64,000 bases of DNA, from NCBI GenBank assembly GCA_033782935.1, contig JAWQEG010001424.1, positions 1-64,000 of the forward strand, in the 5' to 3' direction. Shown here piece by piece: positions 1 through 11,035 of the stretch. The notes beneath the pieces are model-generated. The model saw only the letters and a list, made by a program, of their open reading frames with translations. It was not told the origin of the DNA and made no database searches. The DNA comes from Petrolisthes cinctipes (Eukaryota > Arthropoda > Malacostraca > Decapoda > Porcellanidae). A program made the translations under genes and the position numbers. Positions within the stretch are counted from its first letter, which is position 1, and each line of letters begins with the position of its first letter.

Positions 1-345
1 ATCTCTTTCTTCTACTTTCCTTCCACTCTCTTCCTTCTAAAATTCCTCCTACTATCTCTCCTTCTCTTCCTACTCTCTCTTCCTTCTAAAATTCCCCCTT
101 CTCTCTCTCTCTCCTTCTCTTTCTACTCTCTCCTATTCCCTCTCTCACCATCTCTTTTTTCTCCTCCTACTCTCTCTCCTTCTATTCCCTCTCTCACCAT
201 CTCCTACTCCCCCTACTCTCTCTCCTTCTCCTCCTCCTATCCCTTTTCCTTCTCTTCCTACCCCTTTTCCTTTCCTTCTCCCCCCCCCCCCTCTCTCTGG
301 CTATTCATGATGGGTTCCTTTTAAAGCTCCTCAGACCTGGTTTAT
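1..345 (+). repeat. CT-rich low-complexity tract
   Basis: Pyrimidine-rich DNA dominated by CTCTCTT, CCTTCTC and similar words, with a C10 run near 280. Open frames here are composition artefacts. Confidence 0.9.
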
Positions 346-367
346 TGTGTTGTGTTGATGATCCTTA

Positions 368-369
<2 letters not shown>

Positions 370-436
<67 letters not shown>

Positions 437-441
437 TGTGT
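370..441 (+). repeat. compound microsatellite (CT)n-(GT)n
   Basis: About 25 CT units (370-419) run directly into about 11 GT units (420-441). C-rich low-complexity DNA continues to about 650. Confidence 0.97.
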
Positions 442-749
442 TGACCCCTACCCATCAAATACCCACTCCTTCCCTTCCTTTCCTTCTTTCTCATTCCCTC
501 CAATACACCCCCCTGCCCACCTCCCCTTTCTCCTCCCATCACCCCATTCTCCTCCCACCTCCCCTTCCTCCTCCCACCCACCCCTCTACTCCCACCTCCC
601 CTTCTACTCCCACCTCCCCCTCTACTCCCACCTCCCCTCCCCTCTACTCCCAGCCAGGCAGCCTCACCATGCCGTGTAGTGTACCTGTGTAATGAGGTGT
701 CCCGGGAGACGTGTGTGGATAACAAGAACACCTGTCACTCACTCCACAG

Positions 750-949
750 GTGTCGCCACGTCACGCTCCACACACACACACACACAGACAGATAGACGGA
801 CAGACACACAGACACACAGACAGACAAACAGACCACAGACAGACGCTCAGAGAAACATAGATAGAATGGCAGACAGACATATTGATAGATGCTCAGCTCA
901 GAGAAACATAGAATGAATGGCAGACAGACAGACGGACACTCAGAGAAGG

Positions 950-991
<42 letters not shown>

Positions 992-1420
992 AATGGGGGG
1001 CAAGGTGTAGTTTCGAAGGGCTTAGAGACCACACAGACCTCATGACCCATACGTTGTGGTCAGTCCACCAATTACAGACACTGAAAGGAAGCAAGAGAAA
1101 AAAAAAATTATATATAGCAGCTCCCGATGGCCTTTCTCACCCTCCTCCCCCACCTCTCTCTGCCCCCCCAACACACCCACCCTTCCCTCCCTCTGCCCCT
1201 CAAAGCCCCAACACACCCACACACAAACATAAACACGAACACACTCACAACTACGCTAATAAAATGACAAAAAAATCATACGCACACACACACATAAATA
1301 CAAACACAAGCACACACACACACACACACGCCAATAAAACAACACACATACACCTAAACACACACATAAACACAACACAAACACACACACACAAACACAC
1401 ACATATACACATACAAAAGC
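750..1420 (+). repeat. CA-rich compound microsatellite region
   Basis: (CA)n at 768-786, ACAGACAG-type repeats to 945, pure (CA)n at 952-989, then dispersed CACACA/AACACA runs from 1215 to 1415. Short spacers between them show no gene signal. Confidence 0.9.
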
Positions 1421-1539
1421 ACCCGGGTTCTGCTGGTCTCGCTTCTTTTATTTTTATCATGGAGGACGATATCGGGTTCCTGATAACAATGGACTTGGCC
1501 AGAAAACCACGAGCGATGGTAGGCAGCGGGGGGGGGGGG

Positions 1540-1900
1540 GATGGACGATGGTAGGGAGGGAGGGAGGTGGGTAAGGAGGGAGAGAAGGAAGGTGGGTAAG
1601 GAGAGAGAGAGGTGGGTATGGAGGGAGAGAAGGAAGGTGGGTAAGAAGGGTAAGGAAAGAGAGAAGGAAGGTAGGTAGGTAAAGAAGGTAGAGAGGTGGG
1701 TATGGAGAGAGAGAAGGAAGTAGGTTGGTAGGTAGGTATGGAGGGAGAGAAGTGGGTAGGTAGGTGGGAGAGAAGGTAGGTAGGTAGGTAGGTAGGTACG
1801 GTAGGTGGTAAGGAGAGAGAGAAGAAAGAACGGAAGGTCGTGGAAGGAGTAAGAATGGTAAAGAGGGAGGGAGAATGGAAGGAGAAGGGGGGGGGGGGTG
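1540..1900 (+). repeat. purine-rich GGTA/GGGA tract
   Basis: Repeated GGTAGGTAGG, GGGAGAGAAGGAAGG and GGTGGGTA words with a G9-10 run at each end (about 1529 and 1888). The frames on both strands arise from this composition. Confidence 0.9.
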
Positions 1901-1954
1901 TTCATCGGGAGGGAAGGCAGGTCGGAGAAGAGAAACAAAGAACGTAAATAAGAA

Positions 1955-1956
<2 letters not shown>

Positions 1957-2047
<91 letters not shown>
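1957..2047 (+). repeat. (GA)n microsatellite
   Basis: Approximately 45 uninterrupted GA units. The flank 2048-2290 holds nothing I recognise before the LINE begins. Confidence 0.97.
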
Positions 2048-2049
<2 letters not shown>

Positions 2050-2289
2050 ACATAGAAATACAGATCATAACAGACCTTACGGTGTACACGAGGTGACCTG
2101 ATTAGAAGGTTACTGGTAGAGAATGAATTACTCCCCAGTGATAGTCGTAGATAAGGATAGCAAAGTAGAAGGCTCTCTCCCCACCCTCCACTCCCTCCGG
2201 CCTGAGCCGTACAGGAAATAATGTCAGAAGTCAGAACCTTGTGGGGTTGGCAGAAATACTCCACAAGGAAATTTTATAGGAAATGTTGA

Positions 2290-4000
2290 AAGTAGGGTGA
2301 AAATTTGGCTAACTCGCCACCTGTACTGGGCAAAATTATTCATTAGTAAACATTGTAAGTTGGGGATTAGACGCAAAGTGTTTATCTAAGCGACGTTTGA
2401 AGCTGTCTACGGTGTTACAGTCTATTACGTTACGGGGAAGCCCATTCCATATGTTAACGACTCAGTTAAAAAAAAATTCTTGGATTCGTGTGAGTTAAAA
2501 GATTTACCTATGATTTTGCAACCGTTTCCTCTCGTGTAGTTTGATTGGTCGATAGTGAAATATTTACTGTAGTCCATATTATCTATGCCTCAGATTATTT
2601 TGAATACCTGGATTAAGCCACCTCTTAACCTACGTTGTGTTAATGGGAATAGATTTAGTTCACTTAGCCGCTCCTCGTACGTTTTGTTTTCTTAGACTTG
2701 GTATAATTTTAGTAACCCTACGTTGGACTCGTTCCAATTTTGCTATATGTTTCTGGTGGTACGGGCACCAGGCTTGAACACAATACTCCATAAGGTGACG
2801 GACCAAGGAATTATACAGAGTAAGGATTGTGTCTTTAGACTTATACTAATATGCTCTGCCAATAAAACAAATAGTTTTATTTGCTTTCTTAATTAGTTCC
2901 GTACACTGCTGACTGGGTTTTAGGTTACTTGATACTGTTACCCCTAGGTCTGTCTCTCGATCCACGCTTTTGAGTTGATTACCATTCAACGAGTAGTTTG
3001 CTGATATGTTACGATATCCGATGTGGAGCACTTTACATTTATCTGCATTAAAGGACATTTGACAAGTTTTCGCCCAATTTGACAATTTATCGAGATTATC
3101 TTGCATTTCTTTAGTCTGTGCGTTAGTGAGTACTGTATTTGCAATTTTGGTGTCGTCGGTAAACTTCGAAATTATGCATGAGAGCCCTTCGTCTATGTCG
3201 TTTATGTAAACCAGGAATAGAATTGGCCCCTAAAACTGACCCCTGTGGCACCCCGCTTGTACGCCAGTCCAACTAGATGATTTTCCATTTATTACCACGC
3301 GTTGTTTTCGGTTGCTTAGCCAGTTCTCTATCCATCTTATGGTATCGCCTTGGATTCTGTGTAGTTTTAGTTTAGCTATTAAGCGTTTATGGGGAACTTT
3401 GTCAAAGGCGTTTTGGAAATCAAGATAAATTGTGACTACTGCTTTACTCTTATCATATTCATTGAAAATGTCATTTAAAAAGTCTAGTAGGTTCGTTACG
3501 CAAGAGCGTTTATTACGAAAACCGTGTTGAGTGTCTCTAAGTAAGTTGTTTTCCTCTAAGTGATTTGTAAGTTTATCTCGTATGATTGTCTCTAGCATTT
3601 TGCATACGACTGAGGTTAGGCTGATACGGCGATAGTTGCTAGGTAGAGATTTGCTGCGTTTTTAAAATATTGGTGTTACGTTAGCGAGCTTCCATTCGTC
3701 AGGTATTGTGCCAGTGTGTAAAGAATAATTAAAGAGCAGAGTCAGAGGTTTTACTATTTCGCTTGTTGGTTCCTTTAATACACGAGGGGAGATCGTGTCT
3801 GGCCCAGGTGACTTATTTACATTTAATTTATCAATACATTTTATTACGTCACTTTCTGTTATGCTGATATTACTTAATACCTCGGTGAACCCGTTTTGGA
3901 CTGTTGTTTCTGCTGGTATATCGTTCGGGTTTTCTGTAGTAAGGACTGATGCAAAGAAAATGTTAAGGATATACTACTCATTCGCTCTTCATCTGTGGTA
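2290..4000 (-). mobile_element. CR1/L2-like non-LTR retrotransposon, reverse transcriptase relic
   Basis: Minus-strand blocks show the classic reverse transcriptase order: NKSPGPD-type motif 1 (about 3800), a finger/palm block at 3230-3598 (QHGFRNKRSC, DFQNAFDKVPH), a GVPQGS-type region (about 3240), the catalytic motif reading FTDD (about 3155) and thumb sequence at 2846-3106 (CKVLHIGY). It is 5'-truncated near 4000. The region 3230-3255 has a lost and a gained base, giving two compensating frameshifts, and several stops lie downstream of 2800. No endonuclease domain is seen. The clade is judged from motifs only. Confidence 0.85.
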
Positions 4001-4157
4001 AAGTCCCCAAATCATCTGTGATAAAGTCCCAAGAGAGAGAGAGGAAACTGAAAGGAAGGTCGAGGAGGAAGAGGGAGATGAAGTGGAAGGAAATAGCGGA
4101 AGATCGATTAGAAAAGGGGAAATGAGGTGGGAGGAAGGAACGGAAATTTGGAATACC

Positions 4158-4160
<3 letters not shown>

Positions 4161-4226
<66 letters not shown>
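4161..4226 (+). repeat. (GA)n microsatellite
   Basis: About 33 GA units, within purine-rich DNA (4025-4330). Confidence 0.97.
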
Positions 4227-4227
<1 letters not shown>

Positions 4228-4540
4228 AACGAGTGGAAGGGAAAGGAGGGAAACAGGAAAAGGAGGATCATGTCTTGAGTGAGGAGGTAAATACATGAAG
4301 AGAATGTTGAGTGTGTGTTGTGACAATTGAAAAACGAAAAAAAAAAGAGAAAATTAGATACAATTGAGAGCTGAATGAATAAAAGCTGAGTCAGTGGCAG
4401 AAGAAAGGCAATTAGAGAATCGTAAGTGGAATGAGGAGTTAAATGATTTGGGAAGAGCAATAGAATAAAAAGAGAAGATGGATTGGAGTGAGTTGGAAAG
4501 AGAAGAATACTTAGACATAAGCTGTGTTAATTTAAGTTTA

Positions 4541-4703
4541 AGAGGAGAATCTTTTGTTGGGGAATTGGAAGGCTACTGATTCCTCCTAACTATACCAGAA
4601 AACAAGACACCCTCAATGGTACTACTAATAGGGGATCTGTTTCCTGGCCTAGTTTGGAGCAATCAGAGACCTTACAATTCACCAACGAAAGAATCTCCCC
4701 TCC
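4541..4703. mobile_element. foldback MITE, family M, copy 1
   Basis: Arms of about 65 bp are inverted copies with mismatches: GAATTGGAAGGCTACTGATT then CCTCCTAACTATACCAGAAA on the left, and on the right (inverted) GAATTGTAAGGTCTCTGATT then GCTCCAAACTAGGCCAGGAA. The core RATTSCTCCAAACTATRCCAGAAAACAGA recurs in the other family members (6.5-15.7 kb). Confidence 0.65.
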
Positions 4704-5121
4704 ATAGAATATGAATCAAATGTAGAGGAAACTGAGTATGGAAAAAAGATATGAGTGCAGAGTGAGTGAGTGAGTAGAGAAAAAGCAAGTGAGTGAGTAG
4801 AGAAAAAGCGAGTGAGTGAGTAGAGAAGAAGCGAGTGGAGTGCAGGCCAAAAATTTTGTATGCAGAGAAAAGCTGTAGTTTGTAAGGAATAAGAGAGACG
4901 GGTTTGGTAATATGTGTAACTGGTTTGGAGTCTAACTACGAAAAAAATTAGTATCCCCGTGACGAACAGTGGAAAGAGGGGAAGGGTGTGTGTGTGTGTG
5001 TGTTGTGGCAATGCGTCGTGTTCCATGGGGTTTGCGTTGAATTAATGGGTAGGGTGCGTCAATGTGTGTGTGTGTACCGGTCTGCTGTATGGGTGGCCTT
5101 TTTATGCATGCTCACCCTAAC

Positions 5122-5124
<3 letters not shown>

Positions 5125-5182
<58 letters not shown>

Positions 5183-5246
5183 CCACACAAGCAGGTCAAA
5201 TTAATGCCTGTGGTTCTGCTACTGACATCTAGTATCAGGACAGGTG

Positions 5247-5285
<39 letters not shown>
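5125..5285 (+). repeat. paired (GA)n and (CT)n microsatellites
   Basis: (GA) at 5125-5181 and (CT) at 5250-5285 are separated by 68 bp. They are mutually complementary and could form a hairpin. A short (GT)n lies at 4986-5002. Confidence 0.95.
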
Positions 5286-5288
<3 letters not shown>

Positions 5289-5328
5289 TCCTTTGTCCTT
5301 ATATTTCATGCCTCCATATATAACCCAG

Positions 5329-5890
5329 CCTCACAACACATCATCCCTCTCCCCCTTCACTATCCCTCCATCTATCTCTCATCCTCACAACACGTCATCC
5401 CTCTCCCCCCTCACTACCCCTCCATCTTACTGCTCATCCTCACAACACATCATCCCTCTCCCCCCTCACTACCCCTCCATCTAACTCCTCATCCTCACAA
5501 CACATCATCCCTCTCCCCCCTCACTACCCCTCCATCTAACTCTCATCCTCACAACACATCATCCCTCTCCCCCCTCACTACCCCTCCATCTAACTCTCAT
5601 CCTCACAACACATCATCCCTCTCCCCTCTCACTACCCCTCCATCTAACTCTCATCCTCACAACACATCATCCCTCTCCCCCCTCACTACCCCTCCATCTA
5701 ACTCTCATCCTCACAACACATCATCCCTCTCCCCTCTCACTACCCCTCCATCTAACTCTCATCCTCACAACACATCATCCCTCTCCCCCCTCACTACCCC
5801 TCCATCTAACTCTCATCCTCACAACACATCATCCCTCTCCCCCCTCACTACCCCTCCATCTAACTCTCATCCTCACAACACGTTCTCCCC
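5329..5890 (+). repeat. 54-bp minisatellite, about 11 copies
   Basis: Units begin CCTCACAACACATCATCCCT and continue CTCCCCCCTCACTACCCCTC then CATCTAACTCTCAT. Unit starts are at 5329, 5383, 5438, 5493, 5547, 5601, 5655, 5709, 5763, 5817 and 5871; two units are 55 bp. Because 54 is a multiple of 3, an 18-residue peptide repeat (PHNTSSLSPLTTPPSNSH) stays open over eight units. I consider that a by-product, not a gene. Confidence 0.95.
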
Positions 5891-6464
5891 CCTCCACCCA
5901 CCCCATATCCCCGTCACTATCTCCCCCACATCTGCCTCGTTAACCCGTGTGCTGGACCCCTACTACAAGGCCTGGTAACCCTAGAGGCCAGTAAACGTCA
6001 GGACTGGAGCGTGGGGAGGCAAGCATGGGGTCAGATAGTGGACAAGATTACGCTACTCCTCGTGTACGGGAATGTGCCTGCGTTTGTGTTTACTTATGTA
6101 CAGTACTCTCTCCACCCCCTCCCTGCTGAGTCTCACCATTGTATATTTTATTGTCACACGTTTTGGTTGATGATGTAGTCCTTTTATCCAGATCTGCATG
6201 ACAGTGGTGGACAGTGTTACCAAACGTAAACTCACAGTCGAATTAATGAATATTTGTCCACACAGCTGGTTGGCCTCTCAGTGCGACATTGTTATCGCGT
6301 TACAAGGTCCCAGTAACTCTATCCTTGAAATGAGTAATGCTGCTGTAGTAGGTGTTCCCCTTTAAATGTCCTCAAATGATGTTCAGTTGTGGAAATCATT
6401 TACAAGTTAGAATCTTGAGTGATGAACCTGAAAATGATTGTTACTTAGCTTAGATATACAGGCC
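5891..6464. other. no gene seen
   Basis: Ordinary mixed-composition sequence between the minisatellite and the first MITE. No protein family or repeat is recognised. Confidence 0.5.
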
Positions 6465-6655
6465 TTAGGCCCGTAGTTTAAAAAAATGTAAGGGTCCTTA
6501 CTGGAGCTCTATGAATTCTCCAAACTACTCCGGGCAACAGATTCCCTATTACAAATACTTAGGGGTTCTGTGGGCCAAATGATTTTGGAGGATTCATAGA
6601 TCTCCAGTAAGGGCCCTTAATTTTTTTAAAACTATTGGTGTTAGCCTTGTAAAAT
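6465..6655. mobile_element. foldback MITE, related to family M
   Basis: Left arm GGGTCCTTACTGGAGCTCTA and inverted right arm GGGCCCTTACTGGAGATCTA continue into GAATTCTCCAAACTACTCCG and GAATCCTCCAAAATCATTTG. The arms are about 70 bp with A/T runs at the outer ends. The inner core resembles family M, while the outer ends differ, suggesting a subfamily. Confidence 0.6.
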
Positions 6656-6699
6656 ATTCTCAGTACAGAAATGCTCTAACCTTCCCCAGATTGTTTGTT

Positions 6700-6772
6700 T
6701 AGCATCCATTGTTTAACTGATGGGCGTGAGGCGTCAACTCTACCACTGAATCAACCCATTGCCCCTGATAAT
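6700..6772 (-). mobile_element. tRNA-Gly-like SINE head fragment
   Basis: The minus strand reads TTGATTCAGTGGTAGAGTTG followed by ACGCCTCACGCCC. This follows the D-arm and anticodon-arm pattern of tRNA-Gly (GGTTCAGTGGTAGAATTCTCGCC), but the T-arm/box B is not recognisable, so it is not a functional tRNA. Confidence 0.4.
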
Positions 6773-8069
6773 AGATGAAAGGAATTTGTACCAAATTTCA
6801 CGAAGGGGCTACGTTTGCCAATGGTGGTTGGTTCCCATCTCCGACCCCCACCGGCACCCCTCGCTGCGATGCTTGTCAGGGAAGATGAGTGTACAGATTG
6901 GTCAGCGTGGTTTTTGTGGTCACACTAAACAAACGGAGGCTAGGGTGGCCATGGTGGCTGGAAGTGGCCCCCTGCTAGGTTCCCCTGAGAGGCCGTGTTG
7001 GTGGTGAGTGATTGGAGGCATTGTTGTTCCCCGCAGGTCGCCCCGTCTCCTGCCACACCTGTCTCCCCTGCTCCCACACTGTTTCCTGGGTGACAGTCTC
7101 CATCCCACATTTGTGTCCCCTGCTGCCACACAAGTCTGCCCTGTTCCAGCCTTCATACCCAACTTGTCTCCCCTGCACCCCAAGGCTGCATTGCCATCAT
7201 ACCAAACTCATCATGTAATCCCCACTAGTATCTCCTGCACAGATACTACTTCCCTGTCTCCACCTGCCCAGCCCCATCCTTACATTTTCGGTAACACAAG
7301 TGACTCCCCGTCTAAGCTATAGTCCCATCCTTGTCACACCTTGTCTTTCTTATTCTCGCATTGTCACTGCCATACCAATACCTCTCACCTGCCACAGTCA
7401 CACCCTTGCCTCTCTCCTACTCATCCATACACCCTACTTATCATTAATACTGCACCCTTTTCCTTAACCCCCTGCCACCACACCCCTACCACAGCGTCAC
7501 CCATACCCTGGCCACACCCCTACCTACCTCATACACACAGAATGAACAATAGCCTTCCCCCCCCCCCCGAGCCTCGTGATTGGCTGCCATTATGAGTGTC
7601 ACCCACCAGGCTGAAAAGTGGCCGTGGTGGCGCCTCGTTGCTGGTTATATCACAGATCCCTTAAAGAAGCATGTGGTTGCACATTTAAAGGGATGACCCT
7701 ACAATAATATTGCTAAATTCGAAAGCTACAGTGTGAGTGCCACAATCCAGACCACTTCTGCTGGAGGAGTATGATGGTTCTTGGGACAATTTACGACCTA
7801 GATCCTTACTCTTATAAAGGCAAATCCCATTGCTTTGTTTATGAGTCCAGTATACTCCACAAGAAATTAATTAAGTTTTTGTGAGTCCGGCCGTGCTGCG
7901 TGTTTTTGCTTTTGAAGGTTGCAATTGTGTGTTTGGCTGTTGTAATGGTAGGATTATCAAAGCCTGTCCACACCATTATGCAGACAGTGTTGATGGGAGG
8001 GGTTACTTTCACTCGTAATGCATTGAGTAGTAGAGGTAGCAACGAATATACAATGTGTGACTAGTTAAA
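6773..8069. other. C-rich low-complexity DNA, no gene supported
   Basis: 7000-7600 is C-rich on the plus strand (CCCCTGC, CCACACC words and a C10 run at about 7559), giving open Pro/Ser frames in several phases at once. That pattern indicates composition, not coding. 7600-8069 is unremarkable. Confidence 0.5.
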
Positions 8070-8205
8070 AAATAGCACATTGTTTTGGGTGGTAAATGTG
8101 GAGCAAACTATTCCAGGCAACAGGATACCATTTATGTTTATTCATGTGGGTCTGTTTCGTTGCATATTTTGGAGGAATCATGCCGCTCCAATCTATTAAA
8201 ACTAA
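8070..8205. mobile_element. foldback MITE, family M, copy
   Basis: GTGGAGCAAACTATTCCAGG followed by CAACAGGATACC at about 8097-8130 mirrors, inverted, GATTCCTCCAAAATATGCAA then CGAAACAGACCC at about 8150-8190. Same arrangement and core as copy 1 but more diverged. Confidence 0.5.
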
Positions 8206-8560
8206 ACTATCCCCTTAAATTAAGTGAAGCCTTATGAATACACAACTGTACTATCAAAGACAAAAGTCGTGTCGTTAAATTTGGTGGAAACATATGGTAA
8301 AGAGCTAACTATACTGGGCATGAACGTTACTGTGGTGGGGCTTTCATGAGTTCTATTAAATCATGGTACAAGACAGCGACGCGACTTTACACTTTGATAG
8401 TACGTCATGGCAAAGTCCCGCAACACATTCAAGTGAAAAGGGTCCTGAAAAAATAGAATAATGCGAAATAGGTATTCGTGTGTGTGTATTAATATTGGCT
8501 CACACTCCGGTTGTATGTAGCAATTTATGGGAAAGAACGAAAACACCACATCTGTTGCCC

Positions 8561-8586
8561 CATGCCCAAGGAATTCCTTGGCCATG
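8561..8586. other. 26-bp near-perfect palindrome
   Basis: CATGCCCAAGGAATTCCTTG followed by GCCATG is its own reverse complement except for one base pair, with axis at 8573/8574. The central 16 bp (CCAAGGAATTCCTTGG) are perfect. Confidence 0.8.
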
Positions 8587-9245
8587 TGTTGGCCAACGCT
8601 CGGGTAGTCCTTCAAATATGGTCACCAAACAACCTATATGGGAGGAACTCCTTTCGTGACATAATCAGAATGAATCAGAATCCTCCAGTTGTTGTTATAC
8701 ACAATCACAGGGTCCTGAACGCTGTACACCAGAAATTGAGCAGTTTTCCTGTACGTGCTGGACAAAGTGAGGTGGAATGCAGGGATGATAATTGGAGGAA
8801 TAATTCTTTATCTGCCTCTATAGACAAATATTCTCTAGTTGAATAATTCTGCATCTTTCATAGATTTATTTATATCGGTATATATTTGGTAACTCGCCTA
8901 TAGATCTATATTTCTCATATATGTATTTATATCTATCTACATATATAATCCATTTAATTCTTTTCAACGAAATTATAGAAATTAACACACTTGCACTTTA
9001 AGGATTTTCCTATAAATTCAAAATAAACTACATTTTTATATATATATATATATAAAACTTCAATGACACTACAACATGTTAAGCACCTTTATTACATACT
9101 TCGAAGACTCTCCGCAAACCAACCACAACCAATCCCACAAAAATATTTCAATAAAAAAAAAAAAACTAAAATTAAATGGTTTGAAATTCTTATTCGGGCA
9201 TATCAAAGTAACGATATGCTACTTCAATACAACATTGTGGTCACC

Positions 9246-9390
9246 CTTATGTTCCCTCGGAACCCCTTTGGGCCCCCCAACGGGGCTCCCGCAGGAGCCC
9301 CACGGGGGCCACAACAGGGTCCGTTGAGAACTAGCAGGGTGTACTTCCCCCTTGGGCCCACACCAAAGGGGAGGGGGGTCACATCTCCCC
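9246..9390. other. GC-rich patch with strong hairpin
   Basis: A 145-bp island of C/G-rich sequence in AT-rich DNA. The perfect stem GGGGCTCC (9282-9289) / GGAGCCCC (9294-9301) has a 4-base loop, and CCCTTTGGGCCC-like words occur on both sides. Both strands stay open, giving Gly/Pro/Ala-rich peptides, but no gene is supported. Confidence 0.5.
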
Positions 9391-10079
9391 AAGACAGTAC
9401 CACACACACAGATACACATAGCCTACACACTGAAAGGCTCACCCTCCATAATGGTTGGTGTGTATATAAGTAGTGTGATACAGTCTGGTAGAGAAGCGGA
9501 GCCCCGCACCAGTACACATGTCCGCACAATGCTGGACCATCCAACCGGTAAAGACTGGGTGTCATGTACTGGTGCATTGACCTCATCTTGTGCCGACACT
9601 CCACACACCTGTAAAGAAAAAGAAACAACTATTAATATGCGTAGTCCTCAAAACATTTTTCATTTTTATTCCCGTGACTTATGGTTTTCATCTCCAATTC
9701 CTCCTCTTTTTTTTATGCCCTCCATCCAAAATAATTTTAATTAGGTCTCAATAGCAACTACTTTCCATTCCTCAACATTTTATGCAACTTTTTTTTTCAC
9801 TAATCACTCAACCACATTTTTCTACTTACTGCATCCACGTTTCTGAACTGGCCTGAACTAAACGAAAAACCACACCATTAATCAACTATCTTCTGTTATT
9901 GTAAAAGTCCTGTACTGTAACAAGCTTTCCACATTAAAACCAGTCGCCGCCACCAGGAGCAAGCTGCTGATACTGCTACTGGAGCAAGTCAACGTTGTCT
10001 TCAGGAGCAAGCCACCCAGCCACTACGACACTTTTCTTCCTGCAAAATATAAAAGTAAATTAACAACTTCCCTCGTCTG

Positions 10080-10228
10080 AATTATGGGTAAATTTGAGAA
10101 CTACACATTCCTCCAAATATATCAAAGAAAACTATTCACCTCCATGTTACTAATAGGGCATCTCTGTGGCATAGTTCGCAGGATTAAATACACCTGCAAT
10201 TTAGTCACGAGATTTTCCCCATAATAGT
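10080..10228. mobile_element. foldback MITE, family M, copy
   Basis: Outer ends ATTATGGGTAAATTTGAGAA and (inverted) ATTATGGGGAAAATCTCGTG; inner arms CATTCCTCCAAATATATCAA versus AATCCTGCGAACTATGCCAC. Same size and layout as the other members, heavily diverged. Confidence 0.5.
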
Positions 10229-10964
10229 TTTCATTACCACGTATTCTTTACAACACAAGTGGTCCAAGTCTGGGATCGTACGAGATTTATTAATGAAAAC
10301 AGACGCCACTAGTCCATGAAAACCACCCAACCTGTAAACAATAATGGTACCTAATCACATTATAATATAATGAATATTATTCCTCCTTGTCTACATAATG
10401 ATAAACCCAATATCAACCATCGTTATTTAAAAATTATCAAAATCCAACTAAAATGACATGTCAGAGCACCCATTGCTGCTTGTAACTGCAACTATGTCGG
10501 ATGACTTGTGTTAACAGTGTCCGTATACACCACGCTCAGTATTTACCAAACCAAACTTCACTCCTACCTTAATATTTTGTTTATAACTAGTTTAAGAGAT
10601 CCCCTCACCTTTAGTTACATCTGCATGGCTATTACCCTCCTACCCCCAATGCCTACCCTTTCTCTCTCTCGGGTGCTTCACACAAGCAAGTCAACAACCT
10701 CGAACTCTGAACGCCTCATAAACAGGTGTTGGCAGTGCAGACTGTACCAAGAAATTCAGTCCGGAGCTGTACATGTGTCACCCTTATCAGGAGAAATTGC
10801 TTGTGTACGTACTCTGTGGCTGTGCACGAGCTTGATTACCAGGGAGAGTCAAGTGTACGCATTAAGTGTTTAAAAGGAGAATATGATTGTTTCGGGCATA
10901 TAGCCCGACAGGGGGAGTGTTACCGCCGAGCGGTGTTATGGTGGTTATGGCAGGTCATCACCAT

Positions 10965-11035
10965 ATCAAGACCAATAAGACTAACTGGTCTTGTCATACA
11001 AGGGCAAAAATGAGTCCCGCTCGCGCATGACGTCA
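10965..11035 (+). repeat. dispersed repeat, copy 1 (inverted mate at 12465-12575)
   Basis: CAAGACCAATAAGACTAACT followed by GGTCTTGTCA and then ATGACGTCACGGCG. The first part can fold as a 7-bp stem (CAAGACC/GGTCTTG). The minus strand at 12465-12575 has the same string, with the CAAGACCAATAAGACTAAC unit doubled. Probably a piece of an undescribed element or LTR. Confidence 0.5.

Larger units (their letters stand above)
8206..10964. other. repeat-derived intergenic DNA
   Basis: Apart from the palindrome (8561), the GC patch (9246-9390) and the MITE (10080-10228), I see only AT-rich sequence: (TA)n near 9040, A11 at 9155 and T-rich stretches at 9700-9800. No exon is recognised. Confidence 0.4.

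Noticed and set aside
342..1554. Several long open frames on both strands
   Set aside because: They translate CT, CA, GA and GGTA simple repeats (Ser-Leu, His-Thr, Arg-Glu runs) and are open in several phases at once. No protein family or splice structure.
1875..2264. Open frames across the (GA)n tract
   Set aside because: Arg-Glu and Leu-Ser runs produced by the microsatellite.
3978..5026. Open frames at 3978-4460 and 4679-5026
   Set aside because: Derived from purine-rich repeat DNA and (GA)n; no family features.
7008..7595. Pro/Ser-rich open frames
   Set aside because: C-rich composition keeps all three frames largely open. There is no codon-level or motif evidence.
9063..9628. Gly/Pro/Ala-rich frames on both strands in the GC patch
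   Set aside because: Both strands are equally open, the sequence is hairpin-like and confined to about 150 bp, and there are no splice sites of quality.
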